Below, one piece after another: positions 54,110-62,185 of a stretch of DNA of 64,000 nt. A model generated the notes under the pieces. That model did not search any database. It was not told where the DNA came from and saw only the letters and a list, made by a program, of their open reading frames with translations. The translations under genes were made by a program, and so were the position numbers. The first letter of the stretch is position 1. Every line of letters begins with the position of its first letter. Origin of the DNA: an uncultured Methanospirillum sp. (GTDB lineage Archaea > Halobacteriota > Methanomicrobia > Methanomicrobiales > Methanospirillaceae); NCBI RefSeq assembly GCF_963668475.1, contig NZ_OY764544.1, positions 2,852,001 to 2,916,000 on the forward strand. Direction: 5' to 3'.

Positions 54110-54994
54110 ATGAAAAACACAGTAAATAAGGTAGTGATTCCTGCAGCAGGTCTTGGAACCCGTTTTCTTCCGATCACCAAAGCTCAACCCAAAGAAATGC
54201 TCCCGGTAGTGGATAAACCTGTTATCCAGTATGTCGTCGAAGAAGCGATTCGATCTGGTATTGATGATATCATTATTATCACTGGGAGAAATAAGAGGGC
54301 TATTGAAGATCATTTTGATCGGTGCATTGAACTGGAGAATAAATTATCGCTGAATACAGGGAGCGAGGCCTCTGATGCGTTCATTGATTTGAGTGACATT
54401 CCCAATATTCATTATATTAGACAAAGGGAACCAAAAGGTCTTGGAGATGCAATTCTCCTGACTGAAAAACATTGTAATAATGAGCCTTTTGTTGTACTGC
54501 TCGGAGACACCATCACAATAGCTCCTGATGGTGAGAAAACTTGTACCTCGCAGATGATCCAGGCTTATGAGAAATATGGAAAGTCAATTATTGCAGTAGA
54601 ACCAGTGCCTGAAAAAAAAATACCCGATTATGGAATTATTGACGGTACACTCATCGAAGAGAATATCTATCAGATTAATAACATTGTTGAAAAACCTGCT
54701 GTTAAGGACGCACCATCAAATTTAGGTGCTATTGGATGTTATCTCTTTACACCAGAAATTTACACCCATCTTAAAGAGATCAAACCGGGAAAAGGGGGGG
54801 AGATTCAACTTACCGATGCCATAAAAAGACTCTCCCAGTCTCTTGGAATAACTACGAATTGCCGGAGATATGACATCGGGGATAAGATTGGTTGGATGAA
54901 GGCCTTTTTTGAACTCGCTTTATCCCGGGACGAGTTCCATGATGATCTGATTTCGATTCTTCAGGAAAAGGTATGCACCAGGAGGAGCCAATGA
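54110..54994 (+). CDS. galU: UTP-glucose-1-phosphate uridylyltransferase
   Basis: 294 residues from the ATG at 54110 (MKNTVNKVVIPAAGLGTRFLP), one base after the ugd stop. It makes UDP-glucose. Motifs: AAGLGTRFLPITKAQPKEMLPVVDKPVIQYVVEEA, FVVLLGDTI, NIVEKPA, and GAIGCYLFTPEIY. The last codons overlap the next gene (ATGA at 54991-54994), so ugd-galU-uxs behave as one translational unit. Confidence 0.95.
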   Translation: MKNTVNKVVIPAAGLGTRFLPITKAQPKEMLPVVDKPVIQYVVEEAIRSGIDDIIIITGRNKRAIEDHFDRCIELENKLSLNTGSEASDAFIDLSDIPNIHYIRQREPKGLGDAILLTEKHCNNEPFVVLLGDTITIAPDGEKTCTSQMIQAYEKYGKSIIAVEPVPEKKIPDYGIIDGTLIEENIYQINNIVEKPAVKDAPSNLGAIGCYLFTPEIYTHLKEIKPGKGGEIQLTDAIKRLSQSLGITTNCRRYDIGDKIGWMKAFFELALSRDEFHDDLISILQEKVCTRRSQ

Positions 54995-55995
54995 ACGAGC
55001 ATTATTCAGATGAAGAAGATATGAACCGGATTCTTGCTGGTTTACAAGATATCGACTACCAGGGGATGAAAGTACTAGTCACCGGGGGTTCAGGTTTTCT
55101 TGGATCCTGGATGTGTGAAACGCTATTGGGTAAAGGTGCCAATGTTATTTGCCTGGATAATTATGCGTCCGGAAGACCTGAAAATACAGATCACCTTCTT
55201 GATAACCCAGGTTTTACCAGAATCATCCATGATATATCAGAACCATTTGATCCTGAGTGCCCGGTGGATCTGGTCTGTCACCTTGCATCCAGAGCTGGCC
55301 CACTTGAATTTGAACATTATCCGATCCAAATTTTAAAATCGAATACACTTGGAACCATGCGTGCATTAGGAATCGCTAAGAAATATAATGCAAGATTTCT
55401 TTTTACTTCAACCAGCGAGATATACGGAGAAGCGGAGGTTTTTCCAACACCTGAAACCTACCGGGGGAATGTTAATACTCTCGGCATCAGAGGATGCTAT
55501 GATGAAGCAAAACGTGCTGGCGAAGCATATTGTATGGCATATCATCGGCAGCATAAACTTGATGTCAGAATCGCCCGGATATTCAATACGTATGGCCCAC
55601 GAATGCGAAGTGATGGGTTATATGGGAGGGTAATTCCCCGGTTCCTTGATCAAGCAAGAAAAAACCTCCCAATTACCATTTTTGGTGATGGATCACAGAC
55701 CCGGAGTTTTTGCTATGTAACTGACCAGGTTACCGGACTTCTGAAACTTGCCGGGTATGATGGGATCAATGGAGCCGTGGTCAATATTGGAAACCCTCTT
55801 GAGATGTCAGTTATGAGTCTTGCAAAGAAAATTATTGAGATTACAGATTCAAAGTCTGAAATCAGTTATCACCCTCTGCCTCCAGATGATCCTATCCGGC
55901 GGTTCCCTGATATTTCCAAAGCCGCAAAAGTATTGAAATGGGAACCAAAGGTGGTTCTTGAGTATGGGCTTCGGGCGATGATTGAAGCGTCATAA
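54991..55995 (+). CDS. UDP-glucuronate decarboxylase-like NAD-dependent epimerase
   Basis: 334 residues from the ATG at 54991, preceded by AGGAGG five bases upstream. It is an extended short-chain dehydrogenase with MKVLVTGGSGFLGSWMCETLL near residue 23, CHLASRAGPLEFEHYPIQILKSNTLGT, FTSTSEIYGEAEVFPTPE, and catalytic Tyr/Lys in CYDEAKRAGEAYCMAYHR. This matches UXS enzymes that make UDP-xylose (or its 4-keto form) from UDP-glucuronate. The upstream ugd and galU support this. A dehydratase-like activity cannot be excluded. Confidence 0.87.
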   Translation: MNEHYSDEEDMNRILAGLQDIDYQGMKVLVTGGSGFLGSWMCETLLGKGANVICLDNYASGRPENTDHLLDNPGFTRIIHDISEPFDPECPVDLVCHLASRAGPLEFEHYPIQILKSNTLGTMRALGIAKKYNARFLFTSTSEIYGEAEVFPTPETYRGNVNTLGIRGCYDEAKRAGEAYCMAYHRQHKLDVRIARIFNTYGPRMRSDGLYGRVIPRFLDQARKNLPITIFGDGSQTRSFCYVTDQVTGLLKLAGYDGINGAVVNIGNPLEMSVMSLAKKIIEITDSKSEISYHPLPPDDPIRRFPDISKAAKVLKWEPKVVLEYGLRAMIEAS

Positions 55996-56020
55996 CCTTC
56001 AATCACCTAATGATTGGATA

Positions 56021-56986
56021 TTATCCTCTCCACGCCGTTCGGATTATATCCTCAAGATTTGGAATTGTTTGTTTCCATCCTAATTCTTTTATAATTTTGT
56101 TGGCACTGCCTACAAGAGCAGGGGGATCGCCTGGACGCCGTGGACATTCCCGAACTACGATTTCTTTTCCGGTCACCCTTTTTGCTGCATCAATTACTTC
56201 CCTTACTGAATATCCAGTTCCATTGCCAAGGTTGTAGACCTGACTCTCTCCTCCTTTGAGCAAATATTCAAGCGCAAGAACATGTGCCTGTGCCAAATCT
56301 GTGACATGAATATAATCCCTAATGCAGGTACCATCAGGAGTGTCATAATCCGTTCCAAAGATCTGGATCTCCTTTGTTGGATCTGCAGCGGCATGAAGAA
56401 CCAGAGGAATAAGATGAGTTTCAGGATCATGTCGTTCGTGGGCCCTTCCTTGTGGATCCTCTCCGGCTGCGTTGAAATATCTGAGTGCTACAGTTTTCAG
56501 GCCCCAGGCAGCGTCACAATCTGACATGATTTGTTCAGCTATGAGTTTACTCCAGCCGTAAGGATTGACTGGTTTTTGTGGATGTTTCTCATCTATTGGG
56601 AGGTAATTTGGGTTTCCATAGGTTGCACATGTGGAGGAGAAGATCAGTTTTTTAACATTATGATGTTGCATACATTCGAGGAGTGAGATTATGCCCCCGA
56701 GATTGTTGTTATAATATTTAAGAGGTTCATGAACTGATTCCCCGACGTATGCATATGCGGCAAAGTGCATTATTATAGAGAATTTATAATGTTCAAATAT
56801 GGTTTTTAAAGTATGGGTATCCCGGATATCTACTTTAATATAGTCATCATGTAATATTGCGTCCCGGTGGCCCCGATCCTCGTTATCAATAAGGACTGTT
56901 AAGTAGCCTCGATCTCTTAAGAAAAGGTCGACGTGAGATCCGATATAACCGGCTCCGCCTATTATACATATTCTAATATCCTTCAT
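56021..56986 (-). CDS. galE: UDP-glucose 4-epimerase
   Basis: 321 residues from the ATG at 56986 (MKDIRICIIGGAGYIGSH); a GTG 5 codons upstream also opens the frame. It interconverts UDP-glucose and UDP-galactose. It has GGAGYIGSHVDLFLRDRGY, HFAAYAYVGESVHEPLKYYNNN, FSSTCATYGNP, catalytic YGWSKLIAEQ, and a C-terminal GTGYSVREVIDAAKRVTG. It is convergent with the UXS-like gene and draws on the same UDP-glucose pool. Full length. Confidence 0.95.
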   Translation of the reverse strand: MKDIRICIIGGAGYIGSHVDLFLRDRGYLTVLIDNEDRGHRDAILHDDYIKVDIRDTHTLKTIFEHYKFSIIMHFAAYAYVGESVHEPLKYYNNNLGGIISLLECMQHHNVKKLIFSSTCATYGNPNYLPIDEKHPQKPVNPYGWSKLIAEQIMSDCDAAWGLKTVALRYFNAAGEDPQGRAHERHDPETHLIPLVLHAAADPTKEIQIFGTDYDTPDGTCIRDYIHVTDLAQAHVLALEYLLKGGESQVYNLGNGTGYSVREVIDAAKRVTGKEIVVRECPRRPGDPPALVGSANKIIKELGWKQTIPNLEDIIRTAWRG

Positions 56987-57001
56987 TGTCTGTATATCCA
57001 C

Positions 57002-57341
57002 TATACATACTATCTATGCGATAAAAGTTTGGTCATTTATCTTCATCCCCCTCAACTCCATCCACCACATAGTGATTAGCTTTAGTTATATTACATCAGA
57101 TAGATTGATAATCTGCTTTGGTATTTCAGTGATAATGGAGGAGTACCTCGTTATGAGTGGGCGGGAATGTAGGGTAATAGTGGATGTACTGATTGAGTCT
57201 CAATAGTCAAAGTAGCAAAGTTGGGTTGTAACTGCCGAGTGTCGGATAGATCACCATTTGTAATTAATCTTAATGGTCCATTTCCAGAACTAATTTGTCA
57301 AAAAAAACTGAAGTGAAAGATAAAAGATATTCGAATCACAA
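57002..57341. other. Non-coding interval beside IS630 element
   Basis: This 340-base AT-rich stretch between galE and the IS element has no intact gene. A 23-codon frame at 57135-57206 looks like the start of another transposase (entered separately). Confidence 0.45.
57135..57206 (+). pseudogene. Possible N-terminal remnant of a different transposase
   Basis: The short frame reads MEEYLVMSGRECRVIVDVLIESQ and then stops. The opening M-x-x-Y-L-x-M-S-x-R-E with a following hydrophobic helix is like the N-terminus of transposases of the ISNCY type. Traces resembling AKLG and VVTAECR follow in shifted frames. The match is short and may be chance. Confidence 0.25.
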
Positions 57342-57356
57342 ACTATACTAAACGAC
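57342..57356 (+). repeat. Left terminal inverted repeat of IS630 element
   Basis: ACTATACTAAACGAC, matching the reverse complement of 58436-58450 at 14 of 15 bases. The transposase stop codon lies inside it. Confidence 0.85.
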
Positions 57357-58375
57357 ATAATTAATTTTGCATAATGATCTTAATGAGTCATTAGGCATGC
57401 TCCATTTTTCAAATACCCCAGTAATGGATCCTGACAATGATTGTAGGGATGGAAAATCGCGATTATGTGTTTCAGAATACCGAGTTTCCTTCCAAACTAA
57501 TTCTACGGGATTCAACTCCGGACTGTGTGATGGTAAAAAAGAAGAGTTCTATTTTCCGTTTATTTTCTTCAAGCCAAGGTTTCAGTAATATCGCATGATG
57601 GTATCTTGCGTTATCGATAATGAGTAAAATTTTCTTTTTCTTGGCCCGAAATTGAATTACTTGCTTTAAGTGTTCAAGAAAAGTTTGGGCATTAAAAACC
57701 GGATTGATGCTATACACAAATCTTCCATCGTTATTATTGACAGTTCCGAAAACGCTTATTTTATGTCGGGTCGGTTCTTGTTTTACAGTAGGATTTTTGA
57801 TCTCTTTAGGAATCCACATCCTACATCTTGTTCCATTTTGCTGGAAGTGACATTCATCTGTGCTCCATACTTCATATTTCCCGCTTTGAATCTTCTGACG
57901 TAGTTTTTTTAAAACATTCTTGTTTCTTTTTATCAACTTTAGAACTGATAGGTCGTGGTTTTCTCTGTCTAAATTCCATTTTATGAAAGAGTCTTTGACA
58001 TTGTCTTACGCTTAAAGTGATACCATATTGGAGTAATATGTGATGACTTAGAAGTTTTCCATCCCAGAGATTTTGATCATACCCTAAATTTTTAGGATCC
58101 TGAGCAATATCTTTACGAATATCATTCAATTGAGGTTCAGAGAGAGAAGGAGGACGTCCAGTATGGATTTCATCCCTTAATGAATTTAATCCCCCTTTAT
58201 TTAAGCGATTTACCCAGTTTTCTATCGTAGTGACAGTATGGCCTAACATTTTGGCTGATTCAGAGCAAGAGTATCCCAAAGCAACGAGCAATACTCCGTG
58301 CAAACGGTGATCATATCTTGACTCGTCATTTTCTATGAATTTCATTTTGAAGCAAATTTCCCATTGATTGGGCAT
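57348..58375 (-). pseudogene. IS630 transposase with two frameshifts
   Basis: Reading from 58375, the helix-turn-helix part (GYSCSESAKMLGHTVTTIENWVNR, then GRPPSLSEPQL) runs to a 7-base homopolymer at 57904-57910. There the frame must move by one to continue into KLRQKIQSGKYEVWSTDECHF (first catalytic Asp) and LLIIDNARYHHAILLKPW (second Asp). At a 6-base homopolymer at 57535-57540 a second one-base shift is needed to reach HSPELNPVELVWKETR (catalytic Glu), ending at TAG 57348-57350. Removing one base in each run gives a continuous 341-residue protein with the complete DDE triad, a normal IS630 size. Both lesions look like single-base gains in A/T runs: decay, sequencing error or, less likely, programmed frameshifting. 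Confidence 0.87.
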
Positions 58376-58435
58376 TAATTACGGTTAACCTACGCATAGA
58401 GTATTATTCATCAGGCATTATTAATAAAGTATTCA

Positions 58436-58450
58436 GTCGCTTAGTATAGT
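58436..58450 (-). repeat. Right terminal inverted repeat of IS630 element
   Basis: Plus-strand GTCGCTTAGTATAGT is the inverted partner of 57342-57356, with a single A/G difference. Confidence 0.85.
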
Positions 58451-58531
58451 GATCAAAACATCTCTGTTTAAGGTGGATGATCTTATTGAGTGCCAGAAGA
58501 CCCAGTGGCAAATAACAGTTTTAGAAACTCA

Positions 58532-59455
58532 TCAAATTTGACTATCCCATAACTTCTTTATCCCTTCTTTTAGGGTAACTTGCGGATTCCATCCTATATC
58601 ATTATAAATTTTTGAAATATCAAGTACAATTCTTTTAGCGTAGACTTTGGAATCATCTAAATAGTTTGGAATTATTTCTTTTTGAGTAATATCTGAAATA
58701 ATCTCAATAATCTCGTTTAATGAGGTACCTTCACCACTACCAATATTGTATATCTGGGAATTATTTTTTGTTTGCAATAATTGTATGGTTGCATCGACTG
58801 CATCTTTTATATATATATAATCTCTTATCGCTGTTCCATCACCAAATATTATGGGAGAACCACCTTTTTTTATTGTGTTAATAAATATTGGGATCACACC
58901 CTGTTTCCCTTGTGGGTTTTGTCCCTCACCATAGGGATTTGAATATCGAAGAATTAAATAATTTAATCCATAAATCCGCTTATAATACTTTAAATATTGC
59001 TCAACTGCACATTTTGATATTGCATAGGGACTTTGAGGATTAATACAGTTATTCTCCTTGAAAAAATCTTCATCACTATCACCATAGACTGTTCCTCCTG
59101 ATGATGAATAAATTATTTTTTCAATCCCCATATCTTTGGCAATTTCAAATAATTGCACTGTTCCAATAATATTTGTATGTATGTCAAAAAGAGGGTCGAA
59201 TATTGAGGATGCTGGTGTGGTCAAAGATATAAAATGAAATACATAATCTATATCCACTAATGCTTCTTTAAGATCTACCTCACTCAAAAAATTCCCACGA
59301 AAAATTTCAATATCATCGACAATATCTGATAAATTATTTAATTGGGAATTTATTGAACAAAAAACCCTGACTGAGTATCCCTTATCCAGTAGTAATCCTC
59401 TGGCAAGATTTGATCCAATAAACCCATTTCCTCCTAAAATTAAACACTTCTTCAT
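58532..59455 (-). CDS. NAD-dependent sugar epimerase/dehydratase
   Basis: 307 residues from the ATG at 59455 (MKKCLILGGNGFIGSNLARGLL); a TTG three codons earlier is less likely. It is an extended short-chain dehydrogenase with HFISLTTPASSIFDPLFDIHTNIIGT, YSSSGGTVYGDSDED and catalytic YAISKCAVEQYLKYYK, then RYSNPYGEGQNPQGKQGVIPIFI. It is closest in pattern to UDP-glucose/UDP-GlcNAc 4-epimerases and related nucleotide-sugar enzymes, but the substrate cannot be fixed. It is clearly different from the galE at 56021, so it probably adds another sugar to the pool. Confidence 0.87.
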   Translation of the reverse strand: MKKCLILGGNGFIGSNLARGLLLDKGYSVRVFCSINSQLNNLSDIVDDIEIFRGNFLSEVDLKEALVDIDYVFHFISLTTPASSIFDPLFDIHTNIIGTVQLFEIAKDMGIEKIIYSSSGGTVYGDSDEDFFKENNCINPQSPYAISKCAVEQYLKYYKRIYGLNYLILRYSNPYGEGQNPQGKQGVIPIFINTIKKGGSPIIFGDGTAIRDYIYIKDAVDATIQLLQTKNNSQIYNIGSGEGTSLNEIIEIISDITQKEIIPNYLDDSKVYAKRIVLDISKIYNDIGWNPQVTLKEGIKKLWDSQI

Positions 59456-59735
59456 AATTGTCAAAATACCTTCTACTTATTATATTCAATGGTCCATATT
59501 ATTATAGTTTAGATTAGGGGTTCATCTCTTTTACATTATAGTATCCGGAATTTGCTTTAATATAATCATTTTTCTAAACTTGTTCGTTGCCATCGATTGG
59601 TCAAAATGCTCTTAATCCATAACTATGTCTGAAGTATTATTCTAATTATTTTTGTAACACACTATAATTCAAAAAAAAGGAAATTGACATCTTTTAGTTT
59701 TTGACCTCTATGAATACTCATTCGTAGAAAAACCA

Positions 59736-61913
59736 CTATTCAGATGAATCGGTCGTGTTAAAAATAGATAAAAGGCCTTCAACATATTTTTCTACGGTAA
59801 AATTATTCTCCATCTGAATAATTCCTGCATCTCCAATCTTTATTAAATTCATTATTTGGTCTCTGTTAAGAACCATTAATAGTCGATCAAGAAGCATCTG
59901 GTGATCATAACGATTGTACACACATTGTGAGAGATATTCACCTTGGAATAGATCTTCAGATCCTTCACAATCCGAATGAATTACAATTCCTCCTTGAAAC
60001 AGCATTTCCATTGCAGTGACACACAAAGCTTCACCCAGAGATGGAATTATCACAACATGAGACTGATTCATCAAATGCAGGAAATCAACATGGGGGATTT
60101 GGCCTAAAAAGGTTAAACGATCTGCTGATATATATTGCCTACATTCCTGCATAAATCCGAAATAATCACTATTTTCAAAAGGAGTACCTACAAATGTGGC
60201 ATGCCAATCTCTATAGATATTTGCATTATTTATTGTTCTTTTTTCAAGGTCGAAAAAAATATCCTTCATAATTCGTTGGTTTTTCCTTTTACAAAACCAA
60301 CCTGTTACAAGGAATTCCAATCGAGCATCATTATTATTTTTTAGGTCAATAAATCGGTTTTTTCCAAAATCAACATCAGGCTTTTCAATTCCAGTTAATA
60401 TTCTTATGACATTATTTGTAGCCAGTCTCTGTTTTGCATATTCTACAGTGCTTGTTGAAGTAAAACCAACTAACAATGATGATTTCTCTGCAATTACATG
60501 AAGCGCGTTTTGTTTTCTTTCAGAAAAATTAAGCCCCTCCTCAATTACTGCACTGTTTTGAGATAGTGATTCATGACTTAAAACGATACCATGAACATCA
60601 GTTTCTGTGAGAGTTTCAAATAATAGTGCTGGAAAATCAATCGTGTTTACCCATATTTTTTCATGTACAGATATTAATCTAATTATTTCATCCTTAAATA
60701 CCGATTCAAGAAATGGTTCCTTTTCAGACATATCTAGTGGTATTATTTTTATTAGTGCACCCAGTTTCTCAAGTTCTTCTCGTAACACACCATCGGATTG
60801 AGATATAACGGTTAATTTAGGAAATCGTTCTCGAAAACGGGAAGAACGAAGAGCTCGTAAGGCTATTAAACTAGCTCCATCTATATTTAATCGGTGGAAA
60901 AAAAGAAGTAGCCTTCCTATTTTACTAGGGATTTGATATGTTGTATTTATATCTGGATATTGTTCAGGTTTTGAAATCCAGAAGTCGCGATTCCCCCAAA
61001 TTTCTAATTGCTGATGAGGAGAAATAAATTCAGCAAAAGAGTTAGCATATTCGCTTTGAATTTTTTTAGATGCTACACATCTTTTTTGCTTAAACCCAAG
61101 ATATACTCCATCAATTATTGCTTTAAACCAAGTTTTAAATCTATAATTTCTACTAAAGTATAGTGTCATAAACACAAGATATACTAATATTTTAATGAAC
61201 ACATATCCAGAAAAATGCTTACATGCTATTATTATCAAATTTCTACGAGAATAATAAAATTTTGAGGGGCTCTGAATACCACCAACAGAAGTCATATGAT
61301 AACCAAATAAATCTTTAGGAGCAACAATATTATATCCCGCATTTCTAGCTCGAATTGAAAGATCTAACTCAATCGCTTGAAAAAAGAAGCACTCATCATA
61401 ATATCCGATTTTTAAAAGCATCTCCATACGTAATATTGCACAGCAACCCCAATATGAAAGAATACCTGTAGGGTATTCATATAGGAAGTCAATACCAGTT
61501 TGTGGGTTTACTGCTCGAAGGGCAATAATTCCATTTTTTTTGTCCATTTCAAATAACTTTACTGATCGTTCAAGAATATCTCCCTCAATATATGCATCGT
61601 CATCCAGCATTACTACATATTTACCTCTAACTTGCTTCAAGGCATAATTCCACCCTTCAATCCCAATATTTTTTGATGAACGAATAAGATTCACACTAGG
61701 AAAAAGCATTGATACCATGTCTGCTGATTTATCAAAAGATCCATTATCAACTACAAATACTTCGATAAATTCCTTTGGATAGGTAATCTCTTCGAAAATC
61801 TTATTTAATGTTGTAAATAATTTTTCTTTTCTATTGAAAGAAAGGATACAAATACTAATTAATGGAAAATTCCTATTCATTGGTTTAATTCCTGAAAAGA
61901 TTTCTGATTGCAT
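59736..61913 (-). CDS. Two-domain glycosyltransferase, family 2 plus family 4
   Basis: 725 residues (a second ATG 11 codons in is possible). Residues 15-290 are a GT-A family 2 domain: ISICILSFNRKEKLFTTLNKI, VDNGSFDKSADMV, metal site VVMLDDDAYIEGDI near 106, and GYYDECFFFQAIELDLSIRARNAGY. A hydrophobic stretch (YVFIKILVYLVFMTLYFS) follows. Residues 330-725 are a GT-B family 4-like domain: LLFFHRLNIDGASLIALRAL, LEFLVTGWFCKRKNQRI, and VDFLHLMNQSHVVIIPSLGEALCVTAMEMLFQGG, with the Glu-rich nucleotide-sugar site. One protein could therefore add two consecutive sugars. Very AT-rich. Confidence 0.87.
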   Translation of the reverse strand: MQSEIFSGIKPMNRNFPLISICILSFNRKEKLFTTLNKIFEEITYPKEFIEVFVVDNGSFDKSADMVSMLFPSVNLIRSSKNIGIEGWNYALKQVRGKYVVMLDDDAYIEGDILERSVKLFEMDKKNGIIALRAVNPQTGIDFLYEYPTGILSYWGCCAILRMEMLLKIGYYDECFFFQAIELDLSIRARNAGYNIVAPKDLFGYHMTSVGGIQSPSKFYYSRRNLIIIACKHFSGYVFIKILVYLVFMTLYFSRNYRFKTWFKAIIDGVYLGFKQKRCVASKKIQSEYANSFAEFISPHQQLEIWGNRDFWISKPEQYPDINTTYQIPSKIGRLLLFFHRLNIDGASLIALRALRSSRFRERFPKLTVISQSDGVLREELEKLGALIKIIPLDMSEKEPFLESVFKDEIIRLISVHEKIWVNTIDFPALLFETLTETDVHGIVLSHESLSQNSAVIEEGLNFSERKQNALHVIAEKSSLLVGFTSTSTVEYAKQRLATNNVIRILTGIEKPDVDFGKNRFIDLKNNNDARLEFLVTGWFCKRKNQRIMKDIFFDLEKRTINNANIYRDWHATFVGTPFENSDYFGFMQECRQYISADRLTFLGQIPHVDFLHLMNQSHVVIIPSLGEALCVTAMEMLFQGGIVIHSDCEGSEDLFQGEYLSQCVYNRYDHQMLLDRLLMVLNRDQIMNLIKIGDAGIIQMENNFTVEKYVEGLLSIFNTTDSSE

Positions 61914-62185
61914 ATCCAGTGTATCATAATTTTCTTTACTTTTGTTATGAAAATGGATCTCATTTTCATCAGGGGAGACTGATGGGCTACATCATGCCGT
62001 TTTTTCCAAGTATTTCATTATGAAGTAATGGATTGATTTTCGTAATTTTAATGTCATCATATGAATCTAAATAATTTATTGTGTTGAAGAAGGCCCCGGA
62101 TTTATTCCTTCTTTTCATCCCTTATTTAAACAATGAAGATAGGGATCAACTTTGCCTTTTTAATAAATGAGTATAAAAATAAATA

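Larger units (their letters stand above)
57342..58450 (-). mobile_element. IS630-family insertion sequence, inactive
   Basis: A 1109-base element bounded by 15-base terminal inverted repeats that match at 14 of 15 positions, with TA dinucleotides near each end as expected of IS630 target sites. It holds a single transposase gene reading toward the left end. It lies between galE and another sugar epimerase and interrupts no recognisable gene. The exact outer boundary is uncertain by two to four bases, because the ends and the flanking TA overlap in sequence. Confidence 0.85.

Noticed and set aside
57367..57588. Plus-strand 73-residue frame in the IS element
   Set aside because: Antisense to the C-terminal part of the IS630 transposase.
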